Source of the DNA: Larix kaempferi
Taxonomy: Eukaryota; Streptophyta; Pinopsida; Pinales; Pinaceae
Reading direction: 5' to 3'
Assembly: GCA_027924585.1 (NCBI GenBank)
Contig: BSBM01000486.1
Span: 43,704,501-43,768,500, forward strand
DNA: 64,000 nucleotides
The notes beneath the pieces were generated by a model that was not told the DNA's origin, did no database searches, and saw nothing but the letters and a program-made list of their open reading frames with translations. Shown here in pieces: positions 46,182 through 57,016 of this stretch. The position numbers and the translations under genes are program-made. Positions within the stretch are counted from its first letter, which is position 1. Each line of letters begins with the position of its first letter.

Positions 46182-47841
46182 TGTTAGTCCCCATAGTTAC
46201 AATTTCAAATTTCAACGGAAGGTTGATTAATAATTGCCTATTATGTAGCAAAAGTTAAATTGACTTTGCAAACTGAGCATTTCAGTCGGAGATTTTCAAG
46301 CCCGCTTGGATAAAAATACAGTTCTTGGAAAATAAAAAATGGCTTTTGTTGGCTAATTTTTTGTTTTTATAGTCAAATTTATATATTCGGGCTCTTTACA
46401 GGGTTTATTTTTATTTTAACAAAATTATTGGGTTCATAGGTCCAATCTCTAATTAATCCCATCAGGCATCGAGGTCAAAGTCCACTAGCTAATGAGTCAA
46501 GCACATGCCATCAACACAGGTTAGCACTCACACATTGAATTCAAAGCCAGCATCAAATCCAAGCCCTAAGTACAAGCCAAGCCATATGGAAGGGAATCTC
46601 ACGGGGCATTCTAAGGGATCTATGCATTGACAATGAATGGAATCATCGTTCAATATAAAAAGAGTTGACTTCCATGAAACTAGTCAAAACACTTAGGCAT
46701 CCACACCATTGACAATAAAGAATAGTTGAAAATGATGTATTGTTTTTCGTTTTGTAGTAGTATTTGAAACTCAAGGTTTTTCAAAAGGAGAAGAATTCAT
46801 AGTTGAAGAATGTGTTCAATTTTTTCTGATAAGGATTTTCGGCATAGAATTCCTTTTAGTTCCAAATTTGAATATACTATGTCCAAATTTACAGGGATTT
46901 CATCGGCATCTTTGGCATCATTTCAGCATTGAATACAAGAAACAGAGTATTATGTGATCTTATCCAATTTTCACCAGATTGATTCCATAGGATTCTACAT
47001 GGATTCCCAAACCTTTTTATAGATTGAAACACATCAAAGAGCATCTACAAGTATTTCAAATCGATCTCCAAAGAGATAATAATGCTCAGTCAAATTGGTT
47101 CATAGAAACTTGGAATATTAAGCTATATTTATGTTCCATCTCACCTTATTGTTTTTCTATTCTTAGCAATACCATCTTTAAGCCATAAATGAGTGTAATT
47201 AAACTCATCCAAGAGGATTCAAGCTCTCTAACTCTATATATTGCAATATTTTATATGTAGGAGTGTGAAGGGGATTCCATCCGAAAGGGCTACGAGAAGA
47301 TTGTAAAGGGTCAAGACTCAATAATCTAAAAACTTCTTTTGAAGTCTATAAGTGTATTTTGAAGCTTGTATGGATGATGCAGTATCTATTATGAACCACT
47401 TTGATTATGATTAAATACAAATACAGATCAATGTTTTTGATATAGTTTTGTTGTGATTATTACAAATGATGGTGTTTCTATCCTTTGTTTCTCATTAGCA
47501 GCCTATTGTATTTGTATACCCTTTATCTAGAATGTTTTTCCTCCTAAGAGAATTTAAATTGTGTATGTCTCAGCTGTTTGTTGTCATACATATAACCTTC
47601 GAAGTTGGCCTATGTATGTCTACTATTTGTAGTTTAAATACCTTTATGTCATCCTTGTTACTACCTTTTGCATGTACTTATTGGTATTTGTTGTATGCCT
47701 GATTACTGGTCATTTATCCACCCTTTCGATTCCCCTTCTGTTATTACAAACCAAACCCATTCAGATTTTATTCAGCCCTGAGCATTAAGATGTGCTATCC
47801 TTGCCCTCTCCGTAGTTGGAGTGCTTATTTTAGTACTAACA
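46182..47841 (+). repeat. 3' LTR of element X (short form, 1,660 bp)
   Basis: Ends TTTTAGTACTAACA and is followed by the GTAGT duplication. It lacks the internal ~440 bp of the 5' LTR; the join at TTTTTC/AAAAGGAG has minimal homology. The third LTR copy (50,707) shares the same deletion. Confidence 0.88.
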
Positions 47842-49337
47842 GTAGTTATGGGTTTTGCGATTTTTGAGAAACCCTCAACAAAATTTCTATAGTACCCAGC
47901 TAACCCCATGAAGCTTCTCACTTCATGTGCATTCCTAGGCACGGGCCAATCCATTATGGCCTTCACCTTTTTAGGTTCCACTGAAATTCCCTCTCCGAAA
48001 ATTATATGCCCTAGATAATGGATCTCCTTTTGATAAAAATATAATTTGGACAACTTACCATACAACTTGTGCTCTCTTAAGCATGACAACACCATTCGCA
48101 AATGTTCATCATGCTCCCTTTCATTCTTGGAATAGATAAAGATATCATCTAAGAAGACTCGCAAAAACCGATCTAAGTACTTTTGAAACATGCTATTCAT
48201 GAGGCTCATGAATATAGTTGGGGCATTGGTCAATCCAAAAGGTACCACTACAAAGGCATAGTGCCCAAACCGAGTTCAAAAAATAGTCTTAGGTATATCA
48301 CCTTTCTTAATTTGAAGATGGTGGTAACCTGACCGCAATTCAATCTTTGAGAAGCTTGTCCCCCCTTTCATTTTATCGAAGAGGTCATCAATTCAAGGTA
48401 TCGGGTACCTATTCTTCGTTGTGGCTTTGTTCAAATCTCTGTAATCTATGAAAAGATGCAAGGAACCATCCTTCTTCTTCACAAAAATTACTAGTGCACC
48501 CCACGGTGAAATACTTGGTCTGATGAACTCTAGGTCTAGCAGTTCCTTCAAGTGCATTTGCAACTCAGAAAATTCCAAGGCCGTCATCCTGTATGGTGTC
48601 TTTGATGTTGGCTCCAAACCGGGTTTAACCTCAATGGTAAAATCAAGTTCTCTCTTAGGAGGTAACCTAGGAAATTCCTTTGGAAATACATCATTGAATT
48701 CAGCTAACACTGGGTACTGATCAAAGGAGGGTCCCTTCTCATTATTTACCACTTGAACAATATACAACTGGAACCCTTGCCTCATACACCGTTTGAAATT
48801 CATCATGGATATGAAAAGTAAGCAAACCTTCCTTTTGATACCTTGGATATCAATGGTCTCTCCTTTGTCATGAAAGAAAAGAACTTTATTCCCATAACAA
48901 TCGAAGAAAGATCGATGTTCCTCATGCCAGTTCATACCTATGATAAGGTCATAAGTTATGAGGGTGGTGACGTACACTTTGACTTGTGTAACACACACCC
49001 CAAGATATACTATACATTTGTCAACACTAGGTCCTACTGCTTGTTTTACCCCTGAAGCCATTTCAACTAGGTTGAAATTGTCATGCTTGTAGGATGCCAA
49101 CCCACGTTTATCTAATGCATATGGAGAAATAAAACTATATGTAGCACCGAGGTCAAACAAGATTCTAATTTTAACATTATTGACCTTACCTGATGATTCC
49201 ACCACAGTGGATTGGTGCTTGTCTTGATGGTTATGCACTACTGCAAAGATTTGATGCTTATTTCCCCCACTCCCCATTGGGTCTTTTCCTTATCGATGCA
49301 CTGTACTGGATCATAATTCGAGACAGTCACGTTGATA
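47842..49337 (-). pseudogene. Chromovirus protease and RT, copy A
   Basis: A 294-codon minus-strand frame (48,393-49,277) starts with [20 protein letters not shown], then the aspartic protease motif [14 protein letters not shown] (usual D-S-G-A; the Asp remains but Ser is Leu), [10 protein letters not shown], and the RT N-terminus [40 protein letters not shown] and [12 protein letters not shown]. After a short broken stretch, 48,248-47,842 continues [32 protein letters not shown] (catalytic Asp pair in FLDD), [13 protein letters not shown] and [20 protein letters not shown]. It stops at element X. It is the better-preserved of the two copies. Confidence 0.92.
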
Positions 49338-49382
49338 TTGAAATTTATTGTCTCTTCACACAAAACGAACATTGCCATAGTC
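49336..49382. other. 47-bp filler DNA at the duplication junction
   Basis: Matches 28,914-28,960 (part of the minus-strand gag relic) with one mismatch and the same orientation. It is present in neither duplicated flank. Short overlaps exist at both edges (TA on the left; AGTC on the right). Confidence 0.88.
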
Positions 49383-50706
49383 ATGGTTGATGGTAAAATC
49401 AATGATTGTGTAACTAAGAGTGATCTAAATGTACCTTCTACTTAAAAATCAGATGAGGAAGATGATAAGGCTACGTTTGAAGAAGAAGATGTTTTATTGT
49501 CAGCTATATCTTTTCCTAATTATATTTTACAGTAGGAATTTTTTCAAAATTCTGATATTGAAGTTGATAATCGTGATACTTTAAATGCATTTGGTACCAA
49601 TCCAGATATTTTTAATAGTGATGATTACGATACAGGATCTATTCCGAATATTTTTGAAGGTCATCTTGTTGATAACAATATGCAAAAATCTCCATCCTCG
49701 CCATTAGGGTTTAATCATGCTGCTCCAATTTATGATGAATATAATGATGATGATCTTGAGCCCGATGTCTCTATGGTGACAGCATCTGACCAACAGATTT
49801 GTGAAGACATTTAGTTCATAATCTATGAATAGCCAGAGCTGGTGTATGACAGATATGCATCTTATGGATGCACACAAGAGGAAGATCAGCTTGTTTATGA
49901 TAAATTTTCAGATCAGAGAAAAACACAAGAAGACATTTTTCATAATGATCAAGAGGTGTTGAATGATATTCATTATGAAAATTATGGATCTGAGTTATAG
50001 GGATATAGTAAAGGAGATCGGGATGAATTATATGATAAATTTTTTATACCTACTTCTTTGTCAAATTTTAATCAAATCGATAAGAAAGGATCTATGGTTG
50101 CCTTTGTTTATTATGAAACCAGTGTTGATCAAGAACAACATGGAAATTACAGTTACAGTACCGAAGTTGTAAATGAACAGTTTTCTTTTTTACATTAGTC
50201 GTAATTTCATGATCCAGTGGATTTTTACATGGAGTCGGTATTTTCACAGTCTCAGAATGTGGTAGATTTTGGTATGACACTTTCTTGAAGTTGGGAGTTC
50301 AAGATGCTTATTAGTTTTCTATTGTCCATGTCATATTTTTCTTTTGTTTTCATCTGCTTACCGGAGGATCATTTTTGTAGTAATATGCTTCATGGATTTA
50401 TTGGAAGTATGAATATAATTGATCAGTTTGCTTATGTTGGTTAGAGGTAGCGCATCGTAGGAAATAAGCTCGCTTCCCGAGCATATGCTTTCCTTCAGTT
50501 TTCAATGTGAAGTTTGCTTTCAACAAATATGGTTTGCAGTGGGTTGTTTCAGTTTATAGTATACTTTAAGTTTGTTTGAAGAGCAGGGTTTTGGGATTTC
50601 GAATAGGTTGGGAAATGAGATTAAAGACTGCAACCCAATGGATAAGGCATGGGTCTACTTGTTCTTGGCATTTCACAGGGAGCATGCCATCCCCATAATG
50701 AGACAA
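49383..50706 (+). pseudogene. Element X acidic ORF and 3' untranslated region, copy B
   Basis: Close copy of 44,858-46,181. The acidic frame carries extra stops (for example TAG near 49,533 and TAG in place of a Gln codon near 49,813). The polypurine tract has changed from AAGGAGACAA to AATGAGACAA. Confidence 0.85.
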
Positions 50707-52366
50707 TGTTAGTCCCCGTAGTTACAATTTCAAATTTCAACGGAAGGTTGATTAATAATTGCCTATTATGTAGCAAAAGTTATGTTGACTTTGCAAACTG
50801 AGCATTTCAGTCGGAGATTTTCAGCCCCGCTTGGATAAAAATACAGTTCTTGGAAAATAAAAAATGGTTTTTGTTGGCTAATTTTTTGTTTTTATAGTCA
50901 AATTTATATATTCGGGCTCTTTACAAGGTTTGTTTTTATTTTAACAAAATTATTGGGTTCATAGGTCCAATCTCTAATTAATCCCATCAGGCATCGAGGC
51001 CAAAGTCCACTAGATAACGAGTCAAGCACATGCCATCAACACGGGTTAGCACTCACACATTGAATTCAGAGCCAGCATCAAATCCAAGTGCTAAGTGCAA
51101 GCCAAGCCATATGGAAGGGAAGCTCACGGGGCATTCTAAGGGATCTACGCATTGACAATGAATGGAATCATCATTCAATATAGAAAGAGTCGACTTCCAT
51201 GAAACTAGTCAAAACACTTAGGCATCCACACCATTGACAATAAAGAATAGTTGAAAATGATGTATTGTTTTTCGTTTTGTAGTAGTATTTGAAACTCAAG
51301 GTTTTTCAAAAGGAGAAGAATTCATAGTTGAAGAATTTGTTCAAATTTTTCTGATAAGGATTTTCGGCATAGGATTCCTTTTAGTTCCAAATTTGAATAT
51401 ACCGTGTCCAAATTTACAGGGATTTCGTCGGCATCTTTGGCATCATTTCAGCATTGAATACAGGAAACAAAGTATTATGTGATCTTATCCAATTCTCACC
51501 AGATTGATTCCATAGGATTCTACATGGATTCCCAAACCTTTTTATAGATTGAAACACATCAAAGAGCATGTACAAATATTTCAAATCGATCTCCAAAGAG
51601 ATAATAATGCTCAGTCAAATTGGTTCCTAGAAACTTGGAATATTAAGCTATATTTATGTTCCAGCCCACCTTAATGTTTTTCTATTCTTAGCAATACCAT
51701 CTATAAGCCATAAATGAGTGTAATTAAACTCATTCAAGAGAATTTGAGCTCTCTAACTCTATATATTGCAATATTTTATTTGTAGGAGTGAGAACGGGAT
51801 TCCATCCGAAAGGGTTGTGAGAAGATTGTAAAGGGTCAAGACTCAGTAGTATGAAAACCTCTTTTGAAGTCTATAAGTGTATTTTGAAGCTTGTATGGAG
51901 GATGTAGTATCTATTATGAACCACTTTGATTATGATTAAATACAAATACAGATCAATGTTTTTGATATAGTTTTGTTGTGATTATTACAAATGATGGTGT
52001 TTCTATCCTTTGTTTCTGATTAGCAGCCTATTGTATTTGTATACCTTTTATCCATAATGTTTTTCCTCCTGAGAGCATTTACATTGTGTATGTCTCAGCT
52101 GTTTGTTGTCATACATATAACCTTCAAAGTTGGCCTATGTATATCTACTATTTGTATTTTAAATACCTTTATGTCATCCTTGTTACTACCTTTTGCTTGT
52201 ACTTATTGGTATTTGTTGTATGCTTGATTACTAGTCATTTATCCACCCTTTCGATTCCCCTTATGTTATTACAAAACAAACCCATTCAGATTTTATTCAG
52301 CCCTGAGCATTAAGATGTGTTATCCTTTCCCTCTCTGTAGTTGGAGTGCATATTTTAGTACTAACA
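50707..52366 (+). repeat. Element X LTR, copy B (1,660 bp)
   Basis: Starts TGTTAGTCCCC and ends TACTAACA, followed by GTAGT as in copy A. It shares the ~440-bp internal deletion with the 3' LTR at 46,182. It is not an independent insertion, because both its flanks are duplicated. Confidence 0.9.
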
Positions 52367-53801
52367 GTAGTTATGGGTTTTGCGATTTTCGAGAAACCCT
52401 CAACAAAATTTCTATAGTACCCAGCTAACCCCATGAAGCTTCTCACTTCATGCACATTCCTAGGCACGGGCCAATCCATTATGGCCTTCACCTTTTTAGG
52501 TTCCACTGAAATTCCCTCTCCGAAATGATATGCCCTAGATAATGGATCTCCTTTTGATAAAAAGATAATTTGGACAACTTACCATACAACTTGTGCTCTC
52601 TTAAGCATGACAACACCATTCGTAAATGTTCATCATGCTCCCTTTCATTCTTGGAATAGATAGATATATCATCTAAGAAGACTTACAAAAACTGATCTAA
52701 GTACTTCTAAAACATGCTATTCATGAGGCTCATGAATATAGTTGGGGCATTGGTCAATCCAAAAGGTACCACTACAAAGTCATATTGCCCAAATCGAGTT
52801 TGAAAAGCAGTCTTAGGTATATCACCTTTCTTAATTCAAAGATGGTGGTAACCTGACCGCAATTCAATCTTTGAGAAGATTGTCGCCCCTTTCATTTTAT
52901 CGAAGAGGTCATCAATTCAAGGTATCGGGTACCTATTATTCGTTGTGGCTTTGTTCAAATATTTGTAATCTATGAAAAGATGCAAGGAACCATCCTTCTT
53001 CTTAACAAAAATTACTAGTGCACCCCACGGTGAAATACTTGGTTTGATGAACTCTAGGTCTAGCAATTCCTTCAAGTGCATTTGCAACTCACAAAGTTCC
53101 AGGGCCATCATCCTGTATGGTGTCTTTGATGTTGGCTTCGAACTGGGTTTAACCTCAATGGTCAAATCAAGTTCTCTCTCAGGAGGTAACCTAGGAAATT
53201 CCTTTGGAAGTACATCATTGAATTCAGCTAACACTGGGTACTGATCAAAGGAGGGTCCCTTCTCATTATTTACCACTTCAACAATATACAACTGGAACCC
53301 TTGCCTCATACACCATTTGACATTCATCGTGGATATGAAAAGTAAGAAAACCTTCCTTTTGATACCCCGGATCTCAATGGCCTCTCCTTTGTCATGAAAG
53401 AAAAGAACTTTATTCCCATAACAGTCTAGGAAAGATCGATGTTCCTCAAGCCAGTTCATACCTATGATAAGGTCATAAGTTATGAGGGTGGTGACGTACA
53501 CTTTTACTTGTGTAACACACACCCCAAGATCTACTATACATTTGTCAACACTAGGTCCTACTGCTTGTTTTACCCTTGAACCCATTTCAACTAGGTTGAA
53601 ATTGTCATGCTTGTAGGATGCCAACCCACGTTTATCTAATGCATATGGAGAAATAAAACTATCTATAGCACCGAGATCAAACAAGATTCTAATTTTAACA
53701 TTATTGACCTTACCTGATGATTCCACCACAGTGGATTGGTGCTCATCTTGATGGTTAAGCACTACTGCCAAGATCTGGTGCTTACTTCCCCCCCTCCCCA
53801 T
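52367..53801 (-). pseudogene. Chromovirus protease and RT, copy B
   Basis: Frame 52,917-53,801 parallels copy [15 protein letters not shown] protease site, [40 protein letters not shown] and [18 protein letters not shown]. Downstream RT codons have more lesions than copy A: stops within the segments around SMF*KYLDQFL and before FLDD, and a frameshift near 52,525 in the FGEG segment. The catalytic FLDDISIYSK still shows both Asp. Confidence 0.9.
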
Positions 53802-54932
53802 TGGGGCCTTTCCTTATCGATGCACTGTACCAGATCGTAATTCGAGACATTCATGCTGATAATGTGGACCTCCACAACCCCAACAAGCAACATGTAACAG
53901 GGTAGGCCAGTTGAACTTCTGAGACCTCTGAGAGGGGTTTCTCCCCCTGAAGCCCCTTCGCCTGTCGACTTATCCTCGATAATTCCTTACGCTCTGGTGA
54001 GTCCATGTTGTCGATTGGGATACCTCCCTAGCTGCTACTGGCATGTCTACTACAACAATGCTGGGTGTGTACCTGTTTCCGTAGGGCTCTGTCCTTGCAT
54101 ACCCTCCCCGAGAGTAGCTTCGAGGGGCCTTCCCTACAAAACCCGACTGCTGAGAATTGAATGATTTGATGGGATTTGCAACCAGCATCTCTTATGTATA
54201 CCAAGCAAAATCAATTTTCTCGACAACCCAAGTCCGTTTCCACATCCACGCTTGGGCCCTGATCTTGGTATTAATCCCATACACAAAGAGCTCGACCTGG
54301 TGTTCGTCATTGTCCAAGTAGGAGACATACTTGACTAATTCCATGAATCTTTCCGCATAGTCCTCCACAGATAGATTCCTTTGTACCAAGGCATGAAGGT
54401 CTCCTGCCTATTATTCCTGGTAGGAGGCAGGCAAGTAATTCCCTCTAAACTTATCCACAAAGACTTCCCATGGAACAGTGTCTGGGGTAAGGTGTAACTG
54501 TCTTTCTGGATACCCCCACCAATTCAAAGCGCTTCCCTTCAATTGAAATATGGCTATTTTGGATTTGGATGTGGAAGTGTATTCCTACAATGTTAAATAC
54601 TTGGTCATCTCTTCAAACCATGCCTCTACTCGTATCCCTACATGACCCCTTGAAAAATTTGGAAGTTATATTTTCTGAAGTTGCCTCGTGATATCATGAT
54701 GAGGAGGTCTTTGCACCATGTTCAATTCTACTTCGGGATTTCCTTCCCTTAGTGGAGGGGTCTCCACTTCTACCTCTAGTGTAACACTTCCCATTTGAAG
54801 TCCCCTGAGTATGTCATTTATTGCATCCAGTGAGTGCAATATGAGAACGGTCTTTGGCAATGGTGCCAACGAATTTTGTTTAGCTATTGTCATCGCCTGA
54901 ACTCACCCCTGACCTGCTCGTGTCCTTTCCAT
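53802..54932 (-). pseudogene. Chromovirus gag with zinc knuckle
   Basis: Likely start at ATG 54,932 (MERTRAGQG, then TGA), with the frame continuing MTIAKQNSLAPLPKTVLILH. Capsid motifs follow: RVEAWFEEMTKYL, LKGSALNWWGYPERQLHLT, VPWEVFVDKFRGNYLP, NLSVEDYAERFMELVKYVSY, EHQVELFVYGINTKIRAQAW, and a glycine/serine/arginine-rich linker near 54,080-54,180. A zinc knuckle CWGCGGPHYQHEC of the CX2CX3HX4C type common in plant chromoviruses lies at 53,847-53,889. Several stops and frameshifts break it. The duplication's breakpoint is inside the zinc-knuckle codons. Confidence 0.88.
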
Positions 54933-56318
54933 GTTTATTCTATATCATGGCATAATTCGACAATTAGCATACATTTTTAAATATTAAATAGGTTACTATT
55001 AAACTCATAGTCAAACCTACTAGAGTGTGAAATTTTATTTCTTTCTTCACCCATAAACAGTTTTTACCTAATACTGAGGAAAATGCCTAAATGGGTAAGG
55101 GTACGAGGTCACTATTACATCCCTAAGTCGACGTCACCATTGTGATTCATTAATTTAATACACTATGTCTTATTTTTAAGTGGAGTCACATCGTCCTCTC
55201 GTCTTCGACACTCACCGATGACCGCACCCACTACCAAGGTCACACTCAGCGCAATCCCTTGTAGGAAACCTACTCTGTCTATCGATTTGACTTAAGTTTG
55301 ATGAGACTCGTAATGCTGTAACCTAATTCAATTAATCATAACACTTTAAACATATAATCTTTATTACAAGAATCAAACTATACAATTAATTAAAAAGGTT
55401 TATTAATCTTAACATAAGATTTTGAATCTTAACCCTAATATATAATTTTAACAAAATTATCCTCATAAATTATATATATATATATATATTGATTAAAAAC
55501 ATAATCTATAACACCTAACTATTTAGGCTTTAACTATTCAAATTACTCAATAATTAATTTATTATTATTTAAATAATTGAATTTTATATCAATTAATAAC
55601 TTAAACATTTCAGATTAATTGATAATTAATTTAAATTGCAATTAGTTATTATATAAACAAAATTTAAATTATATTACGGATTAATAATTAATTTTTTTAT
55701 TCAAATTAATTGATAATTAATTTAAATAATAATTAATTAATTATTTAAAAAAATTAAATTTTACTACCAATTAGTAACTTAACCATCATATTTAATTGTT
55801 ATTTAATTTAAATAAAAATTAATTTTTATTCAAAAAATATTTAAATTATATTATCAGTTAATAACTTAAAATTTCAATTAATGGATTATTAAATTAAATA
55901 ATAATTAATTATTATTTGAGCACCCTAAATATTGACCTATGGTTTACCCTAGCCTATCTAAATAAACCCTAGCCCCGCATCCATCCGGTCACTCGCACGA
56001 TCAAAGCATTGCATGGTCGCCACGTGCTCGGTCTCACCCATGGAGATAAGATTTGGTTAGCTCCTCAGTAAGTCATTTTCTCACCTAATTTTATGTCTCT
56101 TTGGCTCTACAACTCCACCATGACGAGCACTACTCTACACCATGATGAGCTGTACTCTGCATGGGAGGAGCTTCGAGTCAACAATAGCTTACAGGTATAA
56201 GGTCGTTGTATCTTTTTTGTTTATTTATTTATTTTACCTTCATGGTTTTAGAGTGGTCGTAGTTGGGCGCCCCCTCCCCCTCCTTATATGTTGCACCATG
56301 GTTGGGGATTTCCCCTCA
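54933..56318 (-). other. Chromovirus leader, part 1, with AT-rich block
   Basis: No coding content. 55,320-55,920 is extremely AT-rich, with many TTAATT/AATTAA palindromic words, and (TA)9 lies at 55,471-55,490. 55,080-55,290 contains GTCGACGTCACC and a denser GC patch. This would be 5' of gag on the minus strand. Confidence 0.5.
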
Positions 56319-57016
56319 CACTACAAAAAAATAGCCCTTTAGGGGCGGTTTTGTCTTACGGGGGTCTTGGTAAACCCCACCCTAAAAAAATTTCAGACCT
56401 TTGGAGGTGGTCTTTTAAAACCGCCCCTAAAAGTCATGGAAATTGGACTTTTGGGGGAGGTTTTTTTAAATCTGCCCCCAAAATTTCTGAAATTTGAATT
56501 TTGGGGGTGGTTTTTGGAAACCCCCCCCTAAAACCCTAATTCTCATAACTTTTGGGGGCAGTTTGTCAAAACCCCCCCTAAAAGTCATGAGAATTGAACT
56601 TTTGGAGGCAGTTTTTTTGGAACCCCCCTTAAAAGTCATGAGAATGGAACTTGTGGAGGCGGTTGTTTGAAACCCCCCCTGAAAACCCAATTATCATAAC
56701 TTTTGGGGGCGGTTTGTCAAAACCTCCCCTAAAAATCATGAGAATTGAATTTTGGGAGGCGGTTTGTTTGGAATCCCCCTTAAAAGTCATGAGAATTGAA
56801 CTTTTGGAGGCGATTGTTTGAAAACCCCCCTAAAAGCCCAATTCTCATAACTTTTGGGGGAGGTTTGTCAAACCCCCCCTAAAAAACATGAGAATTGAAC
56901 TTTGGGAGGTGGTTTGTTTGGAACCCCCCTTAAAAGTCCTGAGAATGGAACATTTGGAGGCGGTTGTTTGAAAAGCCCCCCTAAAAGCCCAATTCTCATA
57001 ACTTGTGGGGGCGGTT
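56319..57016 (+). mobile_element. CACTA (En/Spm)-type terminus with subterminal repeats
   Basis: Begins CACTACAAAAAAATAGCC at 56,319, the standard plant CACTA terminal sequence, preceded by TCA as a possible 3-bp duplication. The next ~690 bp are subterminal repeats with alternating TTTGGGGGCGGTTTGTCAAA and CCCCCCTAAAAGTCATGAGA words, partly inverted (GGGGCGG against CCGCCCCT). A precise 151-bp higher-order period is seen from TC(T/A)TCATAAC-type words at 56,542, 56,693, 56,844 and 56,995. No transposase codons are seen, and no complementary TGTAGTG end is visible before the LTR at 60,219. Confidence 0.8.

Larger units (their letters stand above)
42137..47841 (+). mobile_element. Element X: gag-only, non-autonomous Ty3-type LTR retrotransposon
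   Basis: LTRs at 42,137-44,192 and 46,182-47,841 start TGTTAGT and end (A)CTAA(GTAA)CA. An exact GTAGT duplication lies at 42,132-42,136 and 47,842-47,846. A tRNA-Asp-like primer site follows the left LTR and AAGGAGACAA precedes the right LTR. The 2.0-kb interior encodes a gag remnant and an acidic ORF, with no protease, RT, RNase H or integrase. The two LTRs differ in length by about 400 bp, which is unusual. Its 3' half was later duplicated in tandem together with flanking chromovirus DNA. Confidence 0.88.
44856..49337. repeat. Copy A of a ~4.5-kb tandem segmental duplication
   Basis: Runs from inside element X, through its 3' LTR, into chromovirus RT/PR and the gag zinc-knuckle codons. 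Every landmark recurs about 4,525 bp to the right: LTR start 46,182/50,707, LTR end 47,841/52,366, PR-RT frame 48,393/52,917. Confidence 0.93.
49381..53861. repeat. Copy B of the ~4.5-kb tandem segmental duplication
   Basis: Repeats copy A in the same orientation. Homology at the right end stops in the gag zinc-knuckle codons at about 53,861, beyond which the chromovirus gag continues undisturbed, so copy B carries the original right-hand context. Confidence 0.92.

Noticed and set aside
48448-48720. Plus-strand ORF of 90 codons (and its twin at 52,972-53,244)
   Set aside because: Antisense shadow of chromovirus PR/RT codons. The pair exists only because of the segmental duplication.
50707-52366. 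Solo LTR of element X as an independent insertion
   Set aside because: Both flanks match copy A at a constant 4,525-bp offset, so it was duplicated with its surroundings.
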